A stretch of DNA of 64,000 bases, taken from contig CP130741.1 in assembly GCA_030586155.1 (NCBI GenBank), positions 2,660,680 to 2,724,679 on the forward strand, in the 5' to 3' direction. This document shows positions 18,051 through 25,529 of the stretch, piece after piece (positions within the stretch are counted from its first letter, which is position 1; every line of letters begins with the position of its first letter). The notes beneath the pieces were generated by a model that was not told where the DNA came from, did not search any database, and saw only the letters and a program-made list of their open reading frames with translations. The translations under genes and the position numbers were made by a program. The DNA is from Eubacteriaceae bacterium ES3 (GTDB lineage Bacteria; Bacillota; Clostridia; Eubacteriales; Eubacteriaceae).

Positions 18051-19007
18051 ATGGAAAATAACCAGGCTTTAACTGCACAAGACGTCGCTGATATTTTAAA
18101 AATTGCCAAAAACACCGTCTATGAATTGATCAAAAGGGGCGAACTCAACTCCTATAAAGTTGGAAGAAAGGTCCGTTTTACCCAAGAAGATGTGGATGAG
18201 TACATTAAGCGCTCAAAAACCATTCAACCCTCTCCACAAGTAGCCGAGCCCATCAAAAGCATTCAGCAGGACACTGCCGATATCGCAATTTCTCCCTCTC
18301 AATCAGGAGATTTCATTATTTGCGGTCAGGATCTGATGCTGGATGTACTCAGCAGTCAGGTTGAACATTTTCAGGGAATCCGAACCCTGCGTTCCTATAT
18401 TGGCAGCTACAATGCTCTGGTTAACTTATATCAGGGAAATATTCAGGTCGCTACTGCCCATCTCTGGGACGGTGATTCCGACACCTACAATATCCCTTAC
18501 GTCAGGCGACTGCTCCCCGGTATTCCAACTGTAATAATCAATCTGGCTTATCGAACTCAGGGCTTATACATTAGAAAAGGAAATCCTAAAAAAATTTCCG
18601 GCTGGAAGGATTTTGGCCGCGATGACCTGGTGATGATCAACCGTGAAAAAGGTGCCGGCTCCCGAATACTTCTGGACGAACACCTGCGCCAAATGGGAAT
18701 AGATGCTCAGACTATCAATGGCTATAACCGCGAGAGCCAATCCCATTTTGCCGTTGCCAGCATCGTCAGCCGCGGTGGTGCCGACCTGGCTGTTGGTCAG
18801 GAAAAAGTCGCCCTGCAGATGAAAAACATCGATTTTATTCCACTGCAAAAGGAGCGCTATGACCTGGTAATTAAAAAATCAGATCTTAACGCTCCTGCCA
18901 TTAAAGCAATCCTGGAGATTATCCGTTCTGACGAATATCGGATGGAGTTTGAGGGAATTACCGGCTACGACATTTCTGAAATGGGCAATGTGATCGCCGA
19001 ACTATAA
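18051..19007 (+). CDS. HTH (excisionase-type) plus periplasmic-binding-like regulator, probable molybdate regulator
   Basis: A 318-residue two-domain protein. Residues 1-55 are an excisionase/MerR-like winged helix ('LTAQDVADILKIAKNTVYELIKRGEL', then 'YKVGRKVRFTQEDVDEYI'). Residues about 85-318 form a ModA-like ligand-binding fold of the PBP_like/PF12727 kind ('ICGQDLMLDVLSSQ', 'GSYNALVNLYQG', 'VMINREKGAGSRILLDEHLRQ'), but with no signal peptide, so it is cytoplasmic. Proteins of this build commonly sit beside mod or tungstate uptake genes and are thought to sense the oxyanion. The ATG at 18051 follows GGAG by seven bases and lies 29 bp after the -10. Its stop directly abuts the stop of the convergent NTP-transferase gene. 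Confidence 0.8.
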   Translation: MENNQALTAQDVADILKIAKNTVYELIKRGELNSYKVGRKVRFTQEDVDEYIKRSKTIQPSPQVAEPIKSIQQDTADIAISPSQSGDFIICGQDLMLDVLSSQVEHFQGIRTLRSYIGSYNALVNLYQGNIQVATAHLWDGDSDTYNIPYVRRLLPGIPTVIINLAYRTQGLYIRKGNPKKISGWKDFGRDDLVMINREKGAGSRILLDEHLRQMGIDAQTINGYNRESQSHFAVASIVSRGGADLAVGQEKVALQMKNIDFIPLQKERYDLVIKKSDLNAPAIKAILEIIRSDEYRMEFEGITGYDISEMGNVIAEL

Positions 19008-20753
19008 CTACCAGCCCGGCCATTGGATATCCGACTTAGCTTTGACCATCATCACCTGGCCATATCCGCACTTTTCTTTAACTGTATTCTCTAAGGGAAG
19101 CCCTTCAAAAAAAGACCTGATTACAGCCATAACACCTGCATGAGTCACTATTATCAGGGGTTCTTGCGACTCATTATCAAGCAATTCAAATAATGCCTTA
19201 TTGACACGGTAGGAAAGATCATAGTAGTTTTCACCACCGCTTATTTTATAAGACAGCCGATTTTTTCCCCGTTCTTCATATGCTCGGGGAAATTCTTTTT
19301 TTATGTCTTGAATCAATCTCCCGTCCCATTTACCTAAACTCATTTCCGCAAAAGCAGGAATTTCAAGTATCTCAATCCGCTTTCCAGTTCTTTCTGATAA
19401 ATTGCGACAAATTATTTCAGCTGTCTGTCTGGTCCGTTTCAAAGGACTGCTGTAAATCACTTTAATCGATTGATGCTGCAAGCCTTCAATAGCCGCCAGA
19501 CTATCTTTTCGCCCCTGTACATCCAGTTCTATATCCGTCTGCCCCAAAAATATTTTATCCTGATGTTGAACCGGCCGGCCATGACGAATCAGGATAATCT
19601 TTTTGTCAATTTCTTTGCGCGGTGGATTTTTTGCTTCTTTATATATTTCTTTTAGCGATCGACTCGCTTTTAACTCAATATATTTTTTAAGCTCCTCTGC
19701 TTTTGCAAATCTGTGTTCTATTGCCTGAACCGCTTCCAAATCATTTTCAAAGCGACTCAGCACTCTTTCCTTACGTTCGGCAAAATCGACAAATTCATGG
19801 CCAATAAAACATTTATCCGCTAAACAGAGTACATCCTGCTCCGTCACCGGTTCATTATTATCTTCTTTGGTATAAAACAAGTGGTTAGCCGTTAACCAGG
19901 CCAACCGATCCCAACCATAGCTTTCAAGAATTTCCGCACCTTTTTGATCGTGCTTTGCTTGTTTTCTGGCCACATCATGGAGAAGGCCAGCTGCAAAAAG
20001 CAGATTTTCATTCAAACCTTCACCCACCTGATTCAATACTACAGCCAAAGCATAAGCCAATTTAGCCACCGCCCGGGAATGTTCAACCACCTCATCTGGT
20101 GTGTTATTTTCTTTTAAAACAGCCTGACATTTTTTTTCATCAGGAATCTGTTTATTCTTATAAATCTCAAGCGCCTGATAAAAATCTTCGGGATGATCCA
20201 TATCAAAGACTGCGCCTTCAAAGACTGTCGGCGTTTTAATCATTCGTGCCTGATGTTTTTGGGTTATCGCTTTCAATCCCCCGGGCGCTCCACTGTCTAA
20301 TATTTCCTGGCGCAAATCCATTGGCAGTAGGGGTGGGTGTCCTTTCTTTCCCATAAAAATCGGAACAACCAGTGGCCTGGGATGGGCTTCAAAAACTTCA
20401 ATCATATCACTTAGAAGTTTTCCGGTAACCAATGCGTAATCTACCGGCAAAATGAAGAAACCCATATTCTTGGGGTTTATCGCTTGCACTCCTTTCTTGA
20501 CCGAAGTAAACATTCCATCCTTATAGCCTTCATTATATATACACTTAATCTTCTCTGTATTTATTGCATCTTCAATTACTTCAGCCTGATAACCTGTGAC
20601 CACCACAGTCTCTGAAAGGCCTGCCAATTCAGCTGCCCGAATCAGGCGGGTGATGGTTTTGACACCGCCAATCTCCAACAAGGCCTTTAGCTGACCCATG
20701 CGGGAAGAATAACCGGCTGCCAGAATAATCAGAGAGTAGGATTTAGTTTTCAT
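19008..20753 (-). CDS. NTP transferase (MobA-like) fused to HD and histidine-phosphatase domains, DVU_1551-like
   Basis: A 581-residue fusion. Residues 1-190 are a MobA/MocA-type nucleotidyltransferase ('IILAAGYSSRMGQLKALLEIGG' spans the NTP site; 'PVDYALVTG' is the metal-binding region). Residues about 210-330 are an HD domain ('HSRAVAKLAYALA', 'GLLHDVARKQ'). Residues about 370-581 are a phosphoglycerate-mutase-like histidine phosphatase ('ILIRHGRP', 'SSPLKRTRQTAE', 'VTHAGVM'). The set resembles the DVU_1551 family linked to molybdenum-cofactor nucleotide modification; the substrate is unknown. ATG at 20753 overlaps the xdhC 3' end by 11 bases, with no strong ribosome-binding site, so coupling is likely. 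It is the last gene of the operon. Confidence 0.8.
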   Translation of the reverse strand: MKTKSYSLIILAAGYSSRMGQLKALLEIGGVKTITRLIRAAELAGLSETVVVTGYQAEVIEDAINTEKIKCIYNEGYKDGMFTSVKKGVQAINPKNMGFFILPVDYALVTGKLLSDMIEVFEAHPRPLVVPIFMGKKGHPPLLPMDLRQEILDSGAPGGLKAITQKHQARMIKTPTVFEGAVFDMDHPEDFYQALEIYKNKQIPDEKKCQAVLKENNTPDEVVEHSRAVAKLAYALAVVLNQVGEGLNENLLFAAGLLHDVARKQAKHDQKGAEILESYGWDRLAWLTANHLFYTKEDNNEPVTEQDVLCLADKCFIGHEFVDFAERKERVLSRFENDLEAVQAIEHRFAKAEELKKYIELKASRSLKEIYKEAKNPPRKEIDKKIILIRHGRPVQHQDKIFLGQTDIELDVQGRKDSLAAIEGLQHQSIKVIYSSPLKRTRQTAEIICRNLSERTGKRIEILEIPAFAEMSLGKWDGRLIQDIKKEFPRAYEERGKNRLSYKISGGENYYDLSYRVNKALFELLDNESQEPLIIVTHAGVMAVIRSFFEGLPLENTVKEKCGYGQVMMVKAKSDIQWPGW

Positions 20754-21561
20754 TCGCAGCTTTAACCTGAATAATTTCAGCGGCAATACTGACTGCAATT
20801 TCTTCCGGTGTTTCAGCACCAATCGATAAACCAATTGGGGCATGAACCTGTTTTAACATATCCTCTGTCACACCTTCCTCACGCAGACGATCAAAAATGG
20901 TTTTGTTTTTTCGTTTGCTGCCAATCATGCCAATATAAGCGACTTTTTCCTGCAACGCCCTTTTTAAAACCTCATAATCCCAGCTGTGGCCTCTGGTGAC
21001 AATCACCAAATAGGTATTTTCATCACAGTCCAGTCCATCAAAAGCCGAACTAAAGTCTTTTACCAGCTTTACATCGCCAGCTTTTGGGAAACGCTGTCGA
21101 TTAACAAATTCTTTCCGATCATCGATCACCGTGGTTTTGAAACCAATATAGGCCAGCATTTTCTCAACTTCCAGACCAACATGGCCGCCGCCAAAGATAT
21201 AAACCTTATTAAAGGAAAGCCACTCCTGTCCAAAGTCCGGAGTATTATGAGCATCAATATATGCTATTCTGACCTTGGCATCACCACCGCACTGCATATC
21301 AATTCCCTGCTGATCTGCCGGAGTCAGGCTAAAATCAAAATCCTGTGTTTTTTTATCTTCCATTACCAGAGGACATCTTGCCTGTACCTCTGCTTCCAGT
21401 TTTCCTCCGCCTACAGTCCCATAAAAATTCTGTTCCTTATCCATGATCATGTAGGCCCCACGTTTTCTGGGCGTTGAGCCTACCGTTTCCAGCACTTCAG
21501 CCAGGACAAAATCCTCACCTTTTTCAATTAGATCTCTGCCAACTCTAACAATTTTTTGCAT
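20743..21561 (-). CDS. XdhC/CoxI family protein, molybdenum-hydroxylase maturation
   Basis: A 272-residue protein with an N-terminal XdhC_CoxI domain ('AEVLETVGSTPRKRGAYMIM', 'GTVGGGKLEAEV', 'QCGGDAKVRI') and a C-terminal Rossmann-like XdhC_C domain ('VYIFGGGHVGLEVEKML', 'VIDDRKEFVNRQRFP', 'IGMIGSKRKNKTIFDRL', 'HAPIGLSIGAETPEEIAVSI'). XdhC proteins carry molybdenum cofactor and support insertion of the sulfurated form into xanthine dehydrogenase-type enzymes. ATG at 21561 follows GAGGTG. The start overlaps the end of the radical SAM gene by 17 bases. Confidence 0.88.
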   Translation of the reverse strand: MQKIVRVGRDLIEKGEDFVLAEVLETVGSTPRKRGAYMIMDKEQNFYGTVGGGKLEAEVQARCPLVMEDKKTQDFDFSLTPADQQGIDMQCGGDAKVRIAYIDAHNTPDFGQEWLSFNKVYIFGGGHVGLEVEKMLAYIGFKTTVIDDRKEFVNRQRFPKAGDVKLVKDFSSAFDGLDCDENTYLVIVTRGHSWDYEVLKRALQEKVAYIGMIGSKRKNKTIFDRLREEGVTEDMLKQVHAPIGLSIGAETPEEIAVSIAAEIIQVKAANEN

Positions 21562-22843
21562 TCTTCTCACCTCTATATATAATATTATAAGCACAAAAGG
21601 GAATCATTGTCTTATCTTTCGTGGCAATCATCACCCGACATTTTTTAAGCCGTTCCAGATCCAGATTACCCTGGTCCTGAAATCCCATGGCGGTTATGGC
21701 AAAACTTTCTTCTCGAACTTTTTTTAAGATAATATCCCAATCGTCCTCCAGCTGAGTTACTTCTTTAAACGACCATTTAGTCTCAATAAAATCTCTGGCC
21801 TTTTCAATATTCGTATCCGAACAGGAACATTTTTTCTTATGAGTCGTTGGTTCCAGTTTCTTACCTACCCGTTTAAAATCTCCATGAAATGAACACCGGG
21901 GATGTCCAGATTCCAGGGGAACAAAATTTTCAGCTGTAAATTGCCCCTGAGACTGGTCTACCAGTTTTTTTATAAATTCCGGCGTGGTCAAGCGCCTGGC
22001 ATTTTCAATCTCCCCTGGGAAGCGACCAAAATAGCTTATCGGCTGATAGTGAATCCCTCTAACAATCGGACTATTATCAATGGCAAATTCAAGAATTTCT
22101 CCTAAATGATCATCATTAATACCAGGAACCACAGTTACAACCAGCACCACACCCAAACCGGCCTTTTTACATTGTTCAATCGCCTTTTGTTTTGACCGAA
22201 TCAGCTTCTGACCACGAATTTTCTGATAAATCTTATCATCAATCCCATCAAACTGCAAAAAAACTGATGATAGACCAGCTGCTTTCAGTTTTTCTGCCAG
22301 CTGAACGTCTTCCCCCAGCAAAAGCCCGTTAGTATTGAGCTGGATATAGGGGAAGCCCTTGTCTTTGCCCATTTCGATCACTCTTTCCAAATCTTTATAT
22401 AGGCTTGGTTCACCACCAGAAAGCTGAATATTATAAGGGCGTCCACTGGTCTTATTAAGCAAATTGTCATAAATCGCTTCTACTTGTAAAAGACTCAAAT
22501 CCTGTCCTTCCCCCTCTTCACTGGTGGCAAAACAGAATGAACAACGCTGATTACACCGACTGGTCAGTTCTATCAGGACACAGCATGCCTGTTGCTGGTG
22601 GTCCTGACAGGTTTCACAATAGTGGGGACAGATATTATCCGGGTCTTCAGTTTGAATATAATTGTCAGGTGACCATTTCTCCCATTGCAAAGCATCGTCC
22701 TGACATTCTTTCCAGACCAGTGTTTCAAATTCTCCATGTTCTGGACAAGTCCTTTTCAGATAGATCCCACCAGCCTTTAAAATTCGCTGTGCCGGTAACG
22801 TTTTTAAACAAACCGGACAGATACTTGCCGTTTTCTCATTCAT
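21545..22843 (-). CDS. trsS: Radical SAM protein, TrsS-like
   Basis: A 432-residue radical SAM protein with the cluster motif C-x3-C-x2-C in 'CNQRCSFC' (about 96-103), 'NIQLSGGEPSLYKDL' and 'NTNGLLL', as in the MoaA/PqqE branch. An N-terminal zinc-ribbon-like 'CPVC' with later 'CPEHG', and 'HYCETC', are extra Cys sites. The layout matches the TrsS family, which is often a selenoprotein and lies beside TrsM and DVU_155x genes; this copy has Cys throughout and no in-frame UGA. The reaction is unknown. It overlaps the CoA-ligase-like gene by eight bases. The family name is from memory of the gene neighbourhood. Confidence 0.72.
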   Translation of the reverse strand: MNEKTASICPVCLKTLPAQRILKAGGIYLKRTCPEHGEFETLVWKECQDDALQWEKWSPDNYIQTEDPDNICPHYCETCQDHQQQACCVLIELTSRCNQRCSFCFATSEEGEGQDLSLLQVEAIYDNLLNKTSGRPYNIQLSGGEPSLYKDLERVIEMGKDKGFPYIQLNTNGLLLGEDVQLAEKLKAAGLSSVFLQFDGIDDKIYQKIRGQKLIRSKQKAIEQCKKAGLGVVLVVTVVPGINDDHLGEILEFAIDNSPIVRGIHYQPISYFGRFPGEIENARRLTTPEFIKKLVDQSQGQFTAENFVPLESGHPRCSFHGDFKRVGKKLEPTTHKKKCSCSDTNIEKARDFIETKWSFKEVTQLEDDWDIILKKVREESFAITAMGFQDQGNLDLERLKKCRVMIATKDKTMIPFCAYNIIYRGEKNAKNC

Positions 22844-24143
22844 TTCTGCTGTCTAGAATCCTCTCTTTTCGCATCGCCTTTTGATCGATTTCTTTTATGC
22901 TTCCTCGAAAAATTTTAATACGACCTTTAAAAGCCGTTAAATCTTTGATCTTTTTTTTCAGCTTTCGTTTTAGCTTTGCGAAGTCATCCTCACTGCCTGA
23001 AAATATCAGTCCCAATTCCACTACAACACCATCTTTTTCAGTTTGCTTAATAGCAACTGTGAAATCCAATACTGCCTTGTATCCAAACAGTACATCTTCC
23101 AACTGCGAAAGACTTAAAATCTGACCCGCACCCAATTTAACGATATTCTCCCGACGACCTGATATTCGTTCCATCGTTTTTAAATTTGTTTTGCAAGGGC
23201 AATTATCTCTGAGAAAACGGCCATAATCGCCAGTACGATAACGAATCAGTGGCATCGCCTCTCTGCTTAGAGTTGTAAAGACAACTTCACCCCACTGCCC
23301 GTCAGGAACAACAAATCCAGTCTCCGGGTCGATTATTTCAAAATAAAGATCTGCTTCCCGCAAATGATAACCAGTTTTTGCCGGACAAAAAACACCGCCA
23401 CCGTAGCCCATTTCAGTACTGCCATAATGTTCAAAAACCTCTACACCCCATTTTAAAGCCAGGCGTCTGCTTAAAGCGGGTGACACATAATCGGTACTCA
23501 AAAGTACTGACCGCAAATATCCGGCCGCTTGAATAGCCTCTGCTTCAGCTTGCTGCGAAACCTCCAACAACTGTCTGGGAATCCCAACAATGCCAGTTAT
23601 CTTTTCTTCAAGAATCAGCTTCGAAACTGCATTAGCATCCTTAACCACACCATAAATATAAGCCTGGGCTCCTAACTTTTCCAGCGCAGTTTTTAAAAGA
23701 TCGCCAATGGAACCCGGCACCTCCCCGGGTAAGAGGACTAAAACCCGATCTCCACTTTTTGTAAAGATACCCATGCCATTTTTAAAAAAATCAACCGTCA
23801 GTGACAAATCGCTTGCGGAGAAGAATATTCGTTTGGCCAAACCAGTCGTTCCCGAAGTCTTAAGCGTAACAATTTTTTTAACCTTCTTGGGACTAATTGC
23901 CAGAAAATCCATTGGCTCCAATCTCAAATCATTTTCATCAGTAAATGGTAACTTCTTTATATCTTCTAATTCAAACATCATGTCCACTGGGTTAACTTTA
24001 AATTTTTCACGATAGTAACGACTTGATACAAACGCCCGATTAAGACTTTCTTTTAAACACTTTAACTGATAAGTCTTTAGTTCCTTCTCACTAAAATCAG
24101 GCTTGAAAATTTTTTGGGATATCCAATTATCGAGATTCTTCAC
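22836..24143 (-). CDS. PaaK-like AMP-forming ligase, DVU_1553-like
   Basis: A 435-residue adenylate-forming enzyme related to phenylacetate-CoA ligase. Visible signatures are 'LKTSGTTGLAKRIFFS' (P-loop, about 95-110), 'EHYGSTEMGYGGGV' (motif with the catalytic Glu), 'PLIRYRTGDYGRFLRD' and 'ISGRRENIVKLG'. It would activate a carboxylate as an acyl-AMP. The fixed place between the C_GCAxxG_C_C gene and the TrsS-like gene suggests the substrate belongs to cofactor chemistry rather than aromatic degradation, but that is inference. It lies three bases after the upstream gene in the operon. Confidence 0.78.
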   Translation of the reverse strand: MKNLDNWISQKIFKPDFSEKELKTYQLKCLKESLNRAFVSSRYYREKFKVNPVDMMFELEDIKKLPFTDENDLRLEPMDFLAISPKKVKKIVTLKTSGTTGLAKRIFFSASDLSLTVDFFKNGMGIFTKSGDRVLVLLPGEVPGSIGDLLKTALEKLGAQAYIYGVVKDANAVSKLILEEKITGIVGIPRQLLEVSQQAEAEAIQAAGYLRSVLLSTDYVSPALSRRLALKWGVEVFEHYGSTEMGYGGGVFCPAKTGYHLREADLYFEIIDPETGFVVPDGQWGEVVFTTLSREAMPLIRYRTGDYGRFLRDNCPCKTNLKTMERISGRRENIVKLGAGQILSLSQLEDVLFGYKAVLDFTVAIKQTEKDGVVVELGLIFSGSEDDFAKLKRKLKKKIKDLTAFKGRIKIFRGSIKEIDQKAMRKERILDSRNE

Positions 24144-24145
24144 GC

Positions 24146-24592
24146 TTATTCCCGTTCTCCTGGTTCATAACCATTTTCCTCAAGCAGTTCAAGCATTTTC
24201 ACATAACCTTCTTTAATCAATTCCCCACACTTAACCGGATAAGTCGCTCCAGCCGACTCAAATTGAGTGAGGCCAATCAAATCGATACACTCTGTACTAC
24301 CATTTTCTGCTTCAAACCACTCCATAAACTCCTGTACCATTCGATTATAACCAGGCTTCTCATACTCGCCATCAGCCCCTTTACCAGCATAAAGACCAAA
24401 CACTGCAATCGCACCGGTTAAGACGCCGCAGGTTTTCTGAGAGCCGCCTATTCCATTACACAAACCACCCATTGCCCGTATCAGATCCTGATTTTCCAGG
24501 CCTTCCAGATCCAGGGCCATTTTCATTATAATCTGGCTACAGCAATAGCCTTTTGATGCAAGCCTAAATAAATCGAATTCAAGTTCATCCAT
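24146..24592 (-). CDS. C_GCAxxG_C_C family redox protein
   Basis: A 148-residue protein with 'GYCCSQIIMKMA' (about 18-29), 'GGLCNGIGGSQKTCGVLTGA' (about 49-68) and a later conserved Cys, matching the C_GCAxxG_C_C cysteine-rich family (a DVU_1555-like member here). These proteins often carry an N-terminal TAT signal, absent here, and are presumed redox or metal-binding. The ATG at 24592 has GGGAG ten bases upstream. The longer upstream frame overlaps the methyltransferase gene and is not preferred. Confidence 0.75.
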   Translation of the reverse strand: MDELEFDLFRLASKGYCCSQIIMKMALDLEGLENQDLIRAMGGLCNGIGGSQKTCGVLTGAIAVFGLYAGKGADGEYEKPGYNRMVQEFMEWFEAENGSTECIDLIGLTQFESAGATYPVKCGELIKEGYVKMLELLEENGYEPGERE

Positions 24593-24611
24593 CCCTATTC
24601 TCCCTTCATTT

Positions 24612-25319
24612 TTATTTTTTTTGAACAATCATCATAAAATAACCAGGTTTACAGGATTTAAGTCCCTTCTGAAAATCCGACTGGCACTGCTTTCCGTCAC
24701 CCATATACTCAGACCAGAAATTATTCATGCTGCCGTATTCAAAAATAAGCTTAATGGTCAAATCTTTTAACAAGGATGATACTTCATTCAAACAGATAAT
24801 TTTAAAACCGGCTTTTTCCAGTGTCTGAACTAAACTTTCCAGGTCATGAAGTTTACTGATGCAGGTATTTAATCCCTTATTTTCTAGGCTTCTTAATTGC
24901 CCTGGTCTCTTTGCATAGAGATCAGCAATCCCCCAATACCCATCATTTTGCAGTACTCTGTGAACTTCGTTCACAACCAGAGGCGCCTCCATCAGAGACA
25001 GGCTGCATTCCGACAGTACGCAATTAAAGGAATCTGCTTTAAAAGGCAATGCTTCTCCTTTTCCATTGACACAAGAAAGACCTGACTCACGGCATTCCTG
25101 CAACAGAATTTTAGAGCAGTCCAATCCAGTTCCCATGGTTCCCAATCGGTCTTTTAAATAGTTGAGGGTAGCACCGCGGCCACAACCGATATCCAGTAGT
25201 TGATTGTCAGCATTCAGACAGTTTTCTTCAATCATCAACTTGGCCAGTGCATGACCACCAGGTCTTAATGTCAATCCCAGACTTTTTTTCAAGCCCTCCT
25301 CTTCGTATAAATTTTTCAC
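24612..25319 (-). CDS. trsM: SAM-dependent methyltransferase, TrsM-like
   Basis: A 235-residue class I methyltransferase. Motif I is 'LLDIGCGRGATLNYL' (about 41-55), followed by 'GTGLDCSKILLQECRE', then 'FNCVLSECSLSLMEAP' as motif II and 'DGYWGIADLY'. Several Cys cluster near the active-site side, as in TrsM proteins, which can have Sec in the motif I region; here it is Cys. GTG at 25319 is the start, with GGAGG 11 bases upstream. It lies three bases after the zinc-ribbon gene. Substrate unknown; its constant company with the TrsS-like enzyme suggests a shared modification. Confidence 0.72.
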   Translation of the reverse strand: MKNLYEEEGLKKSLGLTLRPGGHALAKLMIEENCLNADNQLLDIGCGRGATLNYLKDRLGTMGTGLDCSKILLQECRESGLSCVNGKGEALPFKADSFNCVLSECSLSLMEAPLVVNEVHRVLQNDGYWGIADLYAKRPGQLRSLENKGLNTCISKLHDLESLVQTLEKAGFKIICLNEVSSLLKDLTIKLIFEYGSMNNFWSEYMGDGKQCQSDFQKGLKSCKPGYFMMIVQKK

Positions 25320-25322
25320 GCC

Positions 25323-25529
25323 TTACTTATCCTCCAGACTTTTCTCCACTTCCAGCATTTTACCCATTGCCAGTGCTTCATCAATTAAAACCATCTTGCA
25401 TTTCGGGCATTTTAACAGTTCCACTTCGAAAGAGCCCTCCAGGTAATTCACTTTTGTTTTTTCCATCACCAGAGTTTCCTTACATTTTCCACATTTCCAG
25501 TTTCCGGCACTATTAATCTCGCTGTTCAT
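25323..25529 (-). CDS. Small zinc-ribbon redox protein, DVU_1557-like
   Basis: A 68-residue protein with two C-x2-C pairs, 'CGKC' (about 13-16) and 'CPKC' (about 41-44), in a short beta-rich frame ending in a charged helix. This fits a rubredoxin-like or zinc-ribbon fold. In related clusters this small gene sits between the TrsM-like and dicluster oxidoreductase genes, as here. It abuts the next upstream gene with no gap (25529/25530). An electron-transfer role is inferred. Confidence 0.68.
   Translation of the reverse strand: MNSEINSAGNWKCGKCKETLVMEKTKVNYLEGSFEVELLKCPKCKMVLIDEALAMGKMLEVEKSLEDK

Noticed and set aside
21545-25319. Selenocysteine in the TrsS-like or TrsM-like proteins
   Set aside because: Both frames are complete with Cys at the expected positions and no in-frame UGA.
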